A DNA stretch of 64,000 bases from Ectobacillus polymachus (lineage in GTDB: Bacteria; Bacillota; Bacilli; Bacillales; Bacillaceae_G): positions 806,001 through 870,000 of the forward strand of contig NZ_JBLREB010000001.1 of assembly GCF_048159605.1 (NCBI RefSeq), given 5' to 3'. Positions within the stretch are counted from its first letter, which is position 1. The number at the start of each line of letters is the position of its first letter. Under the pieces are notes generated by a model, which was not told where the DNA came from, did not search any database, and saw nothing but the letters and a program-made list of their open reading frames with translations. The translations under genes and the position numbers were made by a program. Of the stretch, positions 8,589 to 16,114 are shown piece by piece.

Positions 8589-9551
8589 ATGATAGATAAT
8601 TTTTGGCGTGATTTACCACGACCATTTTTTGTACTTGCACCAATGGAAGATGTGACAGATGTTGTTTTTCGTCACGTAGTAAGTGAAGCCGGTCGACCGG
8701 ATGTATTTTTCACAGAGTTTACAAACTCGGATAGCTATTGTCATCCAGAGGGTATGAAAAGTGTGCGTGGCCGTTTGATTTTTACAGAAGATGAACAGCC
8801 AATGGTGGCACATATTTGGGGGGATAATCCCGAATATTTCCGGCAAATAAGTATTGGCATGGCAGAGCTAGGATTTAAAGGCATCGATATTAATATGGGC
8901 TGCCCTGTACCGAATGTGGCGTCGAGAGGGAAAGGTAGTGGCCTTATTCTGCGTCCAGACGTTGCGGCAGAACTTATTCAAGCAGCAAAAGCGGGCGGAC
9001 TGCCTGTCAGCGTGAAAACACGACTTGGCTATAAGGATGTAAATGAGTGGGAGGAGTGGCTAACGCATATTTTAAAACAGGATATTGCGAACCTTTCTAT
9101 TCATTTACGTACAAGAAAGGAAATGAGCCAAGTAGATGCGCATTGGGAGCTAATTCCGGAAATCAAAAGATTACGTGACCGTATCGCACCAAATACGCTA
9201 CTAACAATCAATGGAGACATTCCTGACCGTCAAACTGGGCTGCAGCTTGCCCAGCAATATGGTATTGATGGCGTTATGATCGGGCGTGGTATTTTTAAAA
9301 ATCCTTTTGCTTTTGAAAAAGAGCCAAAAGAGCATAGCAGTAAAGAATACCTTGATCTTTTAAGACTGCAGCTTGATCTTCAAGATCAATATGCAGAAGC
9401 ACTGCCACGTTCAATCACAGGGCTTCATCGCTTTTTCAAAATTTATGTCAAAGGATTCCGTGGAGCTGGTGAATTAAGAAATCAATTGATGAACACGAAA
9501 TCAACAGATGAAGTGCGTGCATTGCTTGATAACTTTGGAAAAGAATGTTGA
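8589..9551 (+). CDS. tRNA-dihydrouridine synthase
   Basis: This 320-residue flavoenzyme reduces uridine to dihydrouridine in tRNA. Visible hallmarks are the N-terminal LAPMEDVTDVVFR, the FMN/active-site block GIDINMGCPVPNVASRGKGSGL with the catalytic Cys, the basic motif VKTRLGY, and the C-terminal FMN phosphate site DGVMIGRGIFKNP. I place the start at the ATG at 8589, with AGAGGA about 13 bases upstream; a GTG at 8568 is in frame but lacks a Shine-Dalgarno sequence. It is apparently monocistronic. It lies between two copies of a short structured repeat. Confidence 0.92.
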   Translation: MIDNFWRDLPRPFFVLAPMEDVTDVVFRHVVSEAGRPDVFFTEFTNSDSYCHPEGMKSVRGRLIFTEDEQPMVAHIWGDNPEYFRQISIGMAELGFKGIDINMGCPVPNVASRGKGSGLILRPDVAAELIQAAKAGGLPVSVKTRLGYKDVNEWEEWLTHILKQDIANLSIHLRTRKEMSQVDAHWELIPEIKRLRDRIAPNTLLTINGDIPDRQTGLQLAQQYGIDGVMIGRGIFKNPFAFEKEPKEHSSKEYLDLLRLQLDLQDQYAEALPRSITGLHRFFKIYVKGFRGAGELRNQLMNTKSTDEVRALLDNFGKEC

Positions 9552-9734
9552 TGGGACGGGGACAGTGAAATGATGTAACTCTCAAAAAGTTAGAGAAAAA
9601 ATGAATCACATCAACTCATATGTACTTATCTTATTCAGTTTCAAGTTCCTTTGCAGCCGACAACTTTTGTTTTGATAAAGTCTGTTTTCTGAAAGAAAAA
9701 GGTCTTAAGAATGTAATAAACCCACCAGCACCCT
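9552..9734. other. intergenic stretch without a convincing gene
   Basis: After the dihydrouridine synthase stop this segment begins with a G-rich run (GGGACGGGGACAG) and an imperfect repeat of AACTCTCAAAAAGTTAGAG. No intact coding frame with a ribosome binding site is present. Confidence 0.4.
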
Positions 9735-9783
9735 TGTGTTGCCACATACACTCTGCACACGTGGAGTGTGTGACCGTCGATGG
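9735..9783 (+). repeat. structured repeat, copy 2 (downstream of dus)
   Basis: This copy shares 17 identical bases with copy 1 at 8270, followed by roughly 60 percent identity for about 30 bases. Here ACACTC pairs with GAGTGT around TGCACACGTG. Both copies are on the same strand and flank the dihydrouridine synthase gene. Confidence 0.55.
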
Positions 9784-9826
9784 TTTTAAAAGAAGAAGTA
9801 GGAACCCAATAAGGGGTCACCTGCTA

Positions 9827-10024
9827 CTATTCAAATTTCGGGGCTGCAAATTGATAGTGAATGATGGGTGTTCCATCAGTTTTTACTTCGATTCGATTAA
9901 TTAAGCGATGCACGATTACAAACTGTGGAACATAGCCACTTAACGCAACAAACCCTTTAATATCGTCACCTAAAACAAGAGCAATAGTCATTGACATAAT
10001 TGCTCCCTTTTCGCAGTTATACAC
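9827..10024 (-). pseudogene. chimeric remnant: carboxylesterase-like segment joined to a recombinase-like C-terminus
   Basis: The frame is 65 codons. Its first part, GAIMSMTIALVLGDDIKGFV followed by ALSGYVPQFV, resembles the region after the nucleophile serine in phospholipase/carboxylesterase-type alpha/beta hydrolases, but the G-x-S-x-G motif has decayed to CEKGA. The second part, RLINRIEVKTDGTPIIHYQF, resembles the extreme C-terminus of serine recombinases. Neither half could fold on its own, so I read the frame as a junction of two remnants. Family calls are from memory of motifs and are moderate at best. Confidence 0.4.
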
Positions 10025-10041
10025 GCGGTGTCATAACTGCG
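10012..10041. repeat. inverted repeat at the end of the esterase/recombinase remnant
   Basis: CGCAGTTATACAC and GTGTCATAACTGCG face each other around GCG, with a single bulged base. There is no T-run, so it is not an obvious terminator. It coincides with the upstream end of the remnant on the minus strand and might mark an old recombination point. The rest of 10042-10287 holds no recognisable gene. Confidence 0.5.
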
Positions 10042-10287
10042 TTATTCATTGTAATTTCCTATTCTTTTCTTAGCTATTACCGCTTGTTTGAATTAGGCTT
10101 CATAGACGGTCATTTACTATTCAAAAATTCCCCTAAGCATTTTAATGGTACCAATTTTTCTTTTAGGGAATCTTTTAGGGCGAAAATTTATACGGTAATC
10201 AATTACATCCAATAAATATCAAAATACTTAGGGGATACCGCCAACATTTCGGAAACGCTTGTTTCTTAACATAAATTAATATGATTG

Positions 10288-11316
10288 TTAGGTGAAGTAT
10301 TCCAATTTAGCATTTGGAAAAAACTTTTCCATATAAGAATAAAGGTGACTTTTTATATCCTCTTCTTCTTCCTTTTGATAAATATATTTGCCAATTCCAT
10401 ATTTTCCCCATTTATATCTTCTCGATGACTCATCCAGTTCTAATTTAGTCATTGGGTAGTTCTTTTCGATCACTTTCTTTGCAGGTTTAGTGAACCTATG
10501 TTGAATAAATTCAAAAGTAATATCGTCCCTTGCATCCTTCGGTAACTCGGCATCCAGCCGTTCAAACAAATGATAGTATCCATTCTCCCATCCTTCATGA
10601 AGGTAGATAGGTGCCACGATGAACCCTAGTGGGTATCCGGCTCTTGCTACTTTTCCCGCTGCCTCAATCCGTTTCGCTAATGAAGAGGTGCCAGGCTCGA
10701 AATTTTTTATCACATAATCTGCGTTGACACTAAACCGAAATCTTGTTTTTCCACCATGTTTAGCATCCAGCAAATGATCAACATAATGAAACTTTGTGAC
10801 AAAACGCAGCTTGCCATACTCTGATTTCCCAAAATGCTCAATAGCCCGCTTTAACGTATGTGTAAGATGATCAAGTCCAACAATGTCAGAGGTACAAGAT
10901 GCTTCAAATCGTGTGATTTCCGGTGCTCGTTCTTCCATATACCGATCAGCAGCATATAAAATATCTTCCACATTTACATATGTACGTATGTAAGGCTTTG
11001 ACCCCATTGTCGTTTGTAAATAACAATAATGGCAATGACCCATACATCCTGTTGCAAAAGGAATTGCGTATTCTGCTGAAGGCTTAGATGTATCAAACTT
11101 AAGTGTTTTTCTTACCCCAACCACTAATGTAGATTTTGCAATCCTATACCTTTTAAAATCAGTATCACCCGGTAGGTTTCTGACTTGGTTATGTGAAGTG
11201 GTGTAGCGTATTTCTACATCCATTTTTTCAAATTTGTCCTTCAGTTTCTTTCCAAGTGGATATTCCAATGCAGCTGGTTCAAAGTAAACGAGCTGTGGCG
11301 TAAATGGTTTATTCAT
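10288..11316 (-). CDS. splB: spore photoproduct lyase
   Basis: This 342-residue radical-SAM enzyme reverses the thymine dimer 'spore photoproduct' to two thymines during germination. The cluster-binding CxxxCxxC is CMGHCHYC (Cys91, Cys95, Cys98), and Cys141 in FEASCTSD matches the conserved hydrogen-donor cysteine of Bacillus SplB. Length is normal (342). The ATG at 11316 has a TGGAGA site just upstream. It lies 15 bases downstream of splA in the usual splAB operon. Expression in the forespore is expected from the family; I did not identify the promoter. Confidence 0.96.
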   Translation of the reverse strand: MNKPFTPQLVYFEPAALEYPLGKKLKDKFEKMDVEIRYTTSHNQVRNLPGDTDFKRYRIAKSTLVVGVRKTLKFDTSKPSAEYAIPFATGCMGHCHYCYLQTTMGSKPYIRTYVNVEDILYAADRYMEERAPEITRFEASCTSDIVGLDHLTHTLKRAIEHFGKSEYGKLRFVTKFHYVDHLLDAKHGGKTRFRFSVNADYVIKNFEPGTSSLAKRIEAAGKVARAGYPLGFIVAPIYLHEGWENGYYHLFERLDAELPKDARDDITFEFIQHRFTKPAKKVIEKNYPMTKLELDESSRRYKWGKYGIGKYIYQKEEEEDIKSHLYSYMEKFFPNAKLEYFT

Positions 11317-11331
11317 ATGATAATCTCCATT

Positions 11332-11577
11332 CTATTCATATCCAAAATACTGTTCATAGGCCTGCAACGCATCAGCCTCACTTGCGTAAACAGCCATTTC
11401 ATTTGTTAGTGGATAATATGTTTCATACAGAAATATCGCCAATTCACCAGGATTCTCTGGATTATTCACAACTGCCGCTTCTTGAACATTTGCAACGTCC
11501 TGTGTATGTGGATTTCGATAAAAAACATAGACAACATCTCCTGGATTATAGAAGGTATAGTCAAAATTCACGTCCAT
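11332..11577 (-). CDS. splA: SplA, regulator of spore photoproduct lyase
   Basis: This 81-residue protein contains the SplA hallmark GDVVYVFYRNPHTQDVANV and LAIFLYETYYPLT. In B. subtilis SplA is a small TRAP-like repressor of the splAB operon. I prefer the ATG at 11577 over one four codons earlier, because AAGGATGG lies at normal spacing before 11577 and the resulting N-terminus matches the usual SplA length of about 80 residues. It directly precedes splB on the same strand. Confidence 0.92.
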   Translation of the reverse strand: MDVNFDYTFYNPGDVVYVFYRNPHTQDVANVQEAAVVNNPENPGELAIFLYETYYPLTNEMAVYASEADALQAYEQYFGYE

Positions 11578-11649
11578 TCCTTTCACCATCCTTTAAATGT
11601 CCTTATTTTTATAACGGAAAAAACGTCGCTAAGGGTGCGAAATAGTAAA

Positions 11650-11819
11650 TTATATTGAAGGCTTATCCGCTATATTTGTAAGCCTTTCAGTGTTTGTATC
11701 AGGTTGTCCATAACCGGTAACCTTCCCTGCATGATCCTCATGGTACTTCGATCCTGACCCGGTTGATTACCGGATTGCCCTCTATGTTTCTCGCCATTTG
11801 TACGTTGCTGGTTTGACAA
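11650..11819 (-). pseudogene. frameshifted small hydrophilic gene
   Basis: A TTG at 11819 has a strong AAGGAG nine bases upstream and begins a hydrophilic peptide, MSNQQRTNGEKHRGQSGNQP and so on, that soon loses its character. After a one-base shift near residue 25 a second frame continues as KYHEDHAGKVTGYGQPDTNT and ends with a stop at 11650-11652. Together the two halves would give a protein of about 56 residues, rich in Gln, Gly, His and Asn like many small spore proteins. I do not recognise the family. The break could be a real mutation or a base-calling error. Confidence 0.5.
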
Positions 11820-11985
11820 TATAAGCATCTCCTTGCTCATTAGCATTTGTTACATTCCCTGAAGTTATTCGAAGCATATAAAAAGAGTGAAAAATAACAT
11901 TTTCCAATTCCTCATTGAAACCTAGGTATTTTATTCTTTTTGGTTAAAAATAGTATCTGACCTTTTATACAGGAGTGAAGTAAAG

Positions 11986-12225
11986 ATGATTCAATTACAA
12001 ACAGAAATTGAAGGGAAAAGAGCGTATTTTGGGGCAGTTCGAGATATCTTTCATTCTCATGGATGTAGATTTTGCAGTAATTTTGATTATGACCAAGGGA
12101 AATTCGACGCATTGTTATGGCGTGATGGGGGAGAGTCTATTTACCTGAGAGTCCCCATTTATGTTTTGGATGGGGCTTAGATCATATCAGTGCATTGATT
12201 GAGTTTGGACCCCCTTTTGTTATTC
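11986..12225 (+). pseudogene. YugN-like protein, frameshifted and truncated
   Basis: The first 62 codons after the ATG at 11986 (ribosome site GGAGTGAAG) resemble the N-terminal half of the YugN-like family: MIQLQTEIEGKRAYFG, then NFDYDQGKFDALLWRDGGES and IYLRVPIYVLD. A stop follows at 12178. In another frame the sequence continues in family style as WGLDHISALIEFGPPFVIQF and then runs into the 3' end of the convergent ferritin-like gene. Intact homologues are about 120-130 residues long, so both a frameshift and loss of the C-terminus have occurred. Confidence 0.6.
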
Positions 12226-12661
12226 AATTCATCTCGTGAAGTAACTGTTGTAAATAACGTACATGTTCTCTGTCTTTATCTAATATCGATTCGATTAATT
12301 GCTGGCTTTCAAGATCTAAATCCCCTCTTACGATATCTTCTGACACTCGAATCCCATAATAACTCTCACCCTTTAACGCACTCTCAATCATTCCAACAGG
12401 GGTTTCTGGAATCATAAATTGACTAAAAAAGCCTTGGACTGATCCAATCAATCCTTCATCATCAACCGGCTTCCCCCCAAGGTTTTGAATCCTTTCCGCA
12501 ACTTTTAAAGCGTGGTTTTTATGCTCTTGTTGAATCCTTTGAAATTCTCTTCTTATCTCTGGGTCGGTTAACTTTTGTATATGGTGTTCATACGCATGGA
12601 TTCCCATATATTGTCCCTTTAAAAATTGATTTAATGTTTTCAGAACATCATTACCTGCCAA
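12224..12661 (-). CDS. ferritin-like (DUF2383-type) four-helix protein
   Basis: This 145-residue, highly helical protein has the spacing of Glu and His expected for a ferritin-like four-helix bundle: GQYMGIHAYEHHI in helix 1, QQEHKNHALKVAERI in helix 2, ALKGESYYG in helix 3 and LDKDREHVRYLQQLL in helix 4. It probably binds a di-metal centre in the cytoplasm, or belongs to the stress-associated DUF2383/PA2169 group. The start is a TTG at 12661 with AAGTGAT upstream. It stands alone and is convergent with the broken YugN-like gene. Confidence 0.75.
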   Translation of the reverse strand: MAGNDVLKTLNQFLKGQYMGIHAYEHHIQKLTDPEIRREFQRIQQEHKNHALKVAERIQNLGGKPVDDEGLIGSVQGFFSQFMIPETPVGMIESALKGESYYGIRVSEDIVRGDLDLESQQLIESILDKDREHVRYLQQLLHEMN

Positions 12662-12775
12662 TATAAATCACTTCTTATTTATATAATATTTTTAAAAAGA
12701 TAGTGAAATTTTTACAGTTTATTTGTCATGGTTTAGTGAAAATTAAAAAGAAACTATTCCATGGGAGGAAAATCA

Positions 12776-13204
12776 ATGATCAATCAAGATTTAAAAGAAA
12801 AGGTTGTTAATATCATCTCTAATCACAGGACAGGCACCCTGGCATCAGTTGAAAATAATAAACCTCATTCACGATATATGACATTTTACAATGAGGACAT
12901 TACATTATATACACCAACGAAAAAGGACACGGAAAAGATTGACGAAATAAAAAATAATCCATACGTATCGGTATTGCTTGGATATGAAGAGAAAGGACAA
13001 AACGATGCCCTTGTTGAAATTTTAGGCACTTCATCTATTAATAATACACAATCTTTGAAAGAGAAATTCTGGGAGGAATCGTTTAATAAATGGTTTGATG
13101 GTCCAAACGATCCAAACTACGTATTTCTTGAAATACAGCCTGAAACGGTCCGTATATTAAATCTAAACGGTGAACCACCACAAGAATTTTCGTTAAAATA
13201 CTAA
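12776..13204 (+). CDS. pyridoxamine 5'-phosphate oxidase-fold protein (general stress protein 26-like)
   Basis: This 142-residue split-barrel flavin-binding protein opens with a helix, then GTLASVENNKPHSRYMTFYN and LYTPTKKDTEKIDEIKNNPY, the arrangement of the general-stress-protein-26 (YdaG-like) branch of the PNPOx family. Such proteins bind FMN, F420 or related cofactors, and the reaction is usually unknown. I start at the ATG at 12776, which has GGGAGGA seven bases upstream, rather than at the in-frame ATG five codons earlier. I saw no clear SigB promoter. Confidence 0.85.
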   Translation: MINQDLKEKVVNIISNHRTGTLASVENNKPHSRYMTFYNEDITLYTPTKKDTEKIDEIKNNPYVSVLLGYEEKGQNDALVEILGTSSINNTQSLKEKFWEESFNKWFDGPNDPNYVFLEIQPETVRILNLNGEPPQEFSLKY

Positions 13205-13313
13205 TTGGTTAAAAAATTTCCTCATTGGCTCTTTCTAATCATTTTAAATGAAAGGAAGGGCCATCTATGCTTTAATGGTTCTTTTGCCTCTCCTTTCTTG
13301 TTGGTCTTCCCAT

Positions 13314-13740
13314 TCACCATTCCACCATTCCACTTGAAATACGTTTGACTCCCCGAATTGAGGCGATCTCTTCTATGAGTTTTAACATTGCAAGGTTCTT
13401 CTGCTTAGCTTCAATCATAATGTCAAAGTCTTGATCCAGCATCTTTGTCATTTTTAAGAAAGGAAGGATAAAATCTAAAGAGACAAAATCAGCATGTGAA
13501 CGATAGGATTGTTCTGATTTTGGTGACGAAATATTGAAAAACGATATAAACGGATTTCGTGGGTGATATTATAATACAAAATTCTTTTGGTATGCTGTAA
13601 ATTTTGTGCTGTTACAGATTTAAGTTTGTCCATTCGCTCACTTTTAGAAAGAGCTGAATAGCGAGAAAGGTCAAAGTTTTGGAAGGGCTTGCGTCCCATA
13701 AACCCAATGCATTAGCTACATACCCAAAACGGATCTTCAT
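13314..13740 (-). pseudogene. uvsE: UV damage endonuclease UvsE/UvdE, internally deleted
   Basis: The ATG at 13740 starts KIRFGYVANALGLWDASPSK, the N-terminus of UvdE-type endonucleases. After a one-base shift near 13670 the family sequence resumes as LSRYSALSKSERMDKLKSVT and continues through QNLQHTKRILYYNI. Most of the barrel is then missing, and the C-terminus (FDIMIEAKQKNLAMLKLIEE, then IRGVKRISSGMVEW) appears in a different frame and ends at 13314. The whole remnant is 427 bases, against roughly 900 for an intact gene. It cannot encode an active enzyme. Confidence 0.8.
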
Positions 13741-14161
13741 CTATTTTTCTCCTTCATTAAAATGACTAAAACTTCAACGAATAATTTCCCAGTATATTGC
13801 GTCTTAAAGAACTAAATTATTTTGATTAACATATGCTTTCTTATAATTATTTTCTTAATGAAAGAAGTTGTCACTATGAGCAAATTTAATGCATCGAAAT
13901 TAAGTACTAAATATTTGCCATCTACCACTTAATATATGCCTGTCAAAGGTCGAAAATATGTAAGATTTTTTTACCTATTTGTAGAAGTATGACTGTGGTA
14001 CGGGCTGCCCGTTCATCCAATTTAGTGGTATTTGATTTAAAACCAAATTTTGTAGTAGCACAATATCTGCATACATATAATTTACTCAGAAACAGGTGTA
14101 TTTTTTTGAATATAGTTCAGAAAAATAACCTCTTGGCTATTAGGTGTAAAACTAGAATAAG
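13741..14161 (+). other. intergenic region with a possible staygreen-family remnant
   Basis: Near 13875 a short plus-strand frame (MSKFNASKLSTKYLPSTT, a stop, then MPVKGRKY) resembles the first 25-30 residues of Bacillus staygreen-family proteins and then degenerates. The remaining bases hold no recognisable coding frame. Confidence 0.3.
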
Positions 14162-14187
14162 GAGCTGTGTATACAGCTCTTTTTCTT
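14162..14187 (+). terminator. hairpin terminator upstream of cysJ
   Basis: GAGCTGT and ACAGCTC form a 7-bp stem with a GTAT loop, followed by TTTTTCTT. It lies about 90 bases before cysJ with no intact gene ahead of it. It could be the end of a lost gene or an attenuator in the cys leader. I see no S-box or T-box fold around it. Confidence 0.6.
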
Positions 14188-14274
14188 AATACAGATAATT
14201 GATCTTTCTTAGATTAGTAAACTTACTAGTACTAATAAATTATATATATTTTATCTTTTGTGAGGTGAATAACG

Positions 14275-16092
14275 TTGCAACTTCAGGTAATGAATAGTCC
14301 GTTTAATCAGGAGCAGGCTGAACTCCTTAATCGACTTCTGCCTACCTTGACAGATTCTCAAAAAGTCTGGCTGAGTGGTTATCTTGCTGCGTCCCAGTCT
14401 ACTTTCGTTACGAGCACATCAGAATCAAAGGCGGCAGAAGTTTCTGCTTTGAGCACCGGGCAGATTTCAAATGAAGCGATTATTCTTTACGGATCGCAGA
14501 CGGGAAACGCACAGAGGCTAGCGGAGAATGCAGGCAGGACGCTTGCGGGGCGCGGCTTTCAAATAACCGTTTCCGCCATGAGTGATTTTAAGCCAAACAA
14601 TTTGAAAAAAGTCCAGAATCTACTTATTGTGGTGAGCACACATGGAGAAGGAGCCCCGCCGGATAACGCGCTGTCGTTCCATGAGTTTCTTCATGGCAGA
14701 CGGGCTCCAAAGCTTGACGAACTTTACTTTTCTGTTTTGTCACTTGGAGACAGCTCATATGAGTTCTTCTGTAAGACGGGAAAAGAATTCGATAAACGGC
14801 TGGAAGAACTAGGCGGCACACGATTGTTTCCACGCGTTGACTGTGATCTTGACTATGATGAACCGGCAGCCAAATGGCTTGAGGGAGTCCTTGGTGGGTT
14901 AAGTGAATCTCAAGGCGGAAGTACTGCACTAGTTCCGGCACCAGTAACTCAAGCTGCTGAAACGGCGTATTCAAGAACTAATCCTTTTCATGCAGAAGTG
15001 CTTGAAAATATAAATTTAAATGGGCGCGGCTCGAATAAAGAAACGCGTCACCTGGAGTTATCACTTGAAGGATCAGGCATTACGTTTGAACCGGGAGACA
15101 GCCTAGGTATTTATCCAGAAAACGATCCAGCTCTTGTTGATATGCTTCTTGCGGAAATGAAATGGGATCCGGAAGAAATTGTGATGATCAATAAACAAGG
15201 AGACGTTCGTCCGCTTAAAGATGCTCTCATCTCTCATTTTGAAATTACCGTTTTAACAAAACCGCTTCTGAAGCAGGCAGTGCAGCTTTCAGCGAATGAG
15301 GATTTACAAAAGCTAATATCGCCAGGTAATGAAGAAAAATTAAAAGCGTATCTTAAAGGACGCGATTTACTTGATATGGTTCGTGATTTTGGTCCATGGA
15401 GTAAAACGGCGCAAGGATTTATCTCAATTCTCCGAAAAATGCCCGCCCGACTTTATTCAATCGCGAGCAGCTTATCTGCAAATCCAGATGAAGTGCACTT
15501 GACAATCGGCACCGTCCGATATCATACACACGGGCGTGAACGAAAAGGCGTCTGCTCCATTTTATGTGCGGAACGTCTGCAGCCTGGGGACACACTGCCG
15601 ATTTTTATTCAGTATAACCCAAACTTTAAACTGATAAAGAACCAAAATACGCCGATCATCATGGTTGGACCGGGAACAGGTATTGCGCCATTCCGTTCCT
15701 TTATGCAGGAGCGCGAAGAAATAGGAGTCGAAGGGAAATCATGGTTGTTCTTCGGCGACCAGCATTTCGTGACGGATTTCCTTTACCAGACCGAATGGCA
15801 AAAATGGCTGAAAAATGGTGTGCTGACGAAAATGGATGTCGCGTTTTCTCGTGACACAGATGAAAAAGTGTATGTACAGAATCGTATGCTTGAACATAGC
15901 CCAGAATTGTTCGAATGGCTTCAAGAAGGAGCAGCGGTCTACATTTGCGGAGACGAGAAAAACATGGCACATGATGTTCATAACACCCTGATTGCGATTA
16001 TCGAAAACGAAGGTGGCATGAGCCGTGAAAAAGCGGAAGACTACCTTGCCAATATGCAACAGCAAAAACGTTACCAACGTGACGTATACTGA
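14275..16092 (+). CDS. cysJ: assimilatory sulfite reductase (NADPH) flavoprotein subunit
   Basis: This 605-residue diflavin reductase passes electrons from NADPH through FAD and FMN to the CysI hemoprotein. The order is a short N-terminal extension, a flavodoxin domain (FMN loop LYGSQTGNA near residues 72-80, STHGEGAPPDN), an FAD domain with the motif RLYSIASS, and an NADP domain with GPGTGIAPFRSF and ICGDEKNMAHDV. The final residues KRYQRDVY are typical of CysJ. The TTG at 14275 has GAGGTGA upstream. Length equals the B. subtilis protein. It shows markedly higher G+C than neighbouring genes, shared with cysI. Confidence 0.96.
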   Translation: MQLQVMNSPFNQEQAELLNRLLPTLTDSQKVWLSGYLAASQSTFVTSTSESKAAEVSALSTGQISNEAIILYGSQTGNAQRLAENAGRTLAGRGFQITVSAMSDFKPNNLKKVQNLLIVVSTHGEGAPPDNALSFHEFLHGRRAPKLDELYFSVLSLGDSSYEFFCKTGKEFDKRLEELGGTRLFPRVDCDLDYDEPAAKWLEGVLGGLSESQGGSTALVPAPVTQAAETAYSRTNPFHAEVLENINLNGRGSNKETRHLELSLEGSGITFEPGDSLGIYPENDPALVDMLLAEMKWDPEEIVMINKQGDVRPLKDALISHFEITVLTKPLLKQAVQLSANEDLQKLISPGNEEKLKAYLKGRDLLDMVRDFGPWSKTAQGFISILRKMPARLYSIASSLSANPDEVHLTIGTVRYHTHGRERKGVCSILCAERLQPGDTLPIFIQYNPNFKLIKNQNTPIIMVGPGTGIAPFRSFMQEREEIGVEGKSWLFFGDQHFVTDFLYQTEWQKWLKNGVLTKMDVAFSRDTDEKVYVQNRMLEHSPELFEWLQEGAAVYICGDEKNMAHDVHNTLIAIIENEGGMSREKAEDYLANMQQQKRYQRDVY

Positions 16093-16114
16093 TTATGAAA
16101 GGAGTTGTATCGAC

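Noticed and set aside
9620..9904. A 94-codon plus-strand frame overlapping repeat copy 2
   Set aside because: No ribosome site; the recognisable protein-like sequence in this region lies on the opposite strand.
14050..14260. S-box or T-box riboswitch in the cysJ leader
   Set aside because: There is a terminator hairpin, but I could not find the conserved S-box core or a T-box sequence upstream of it.
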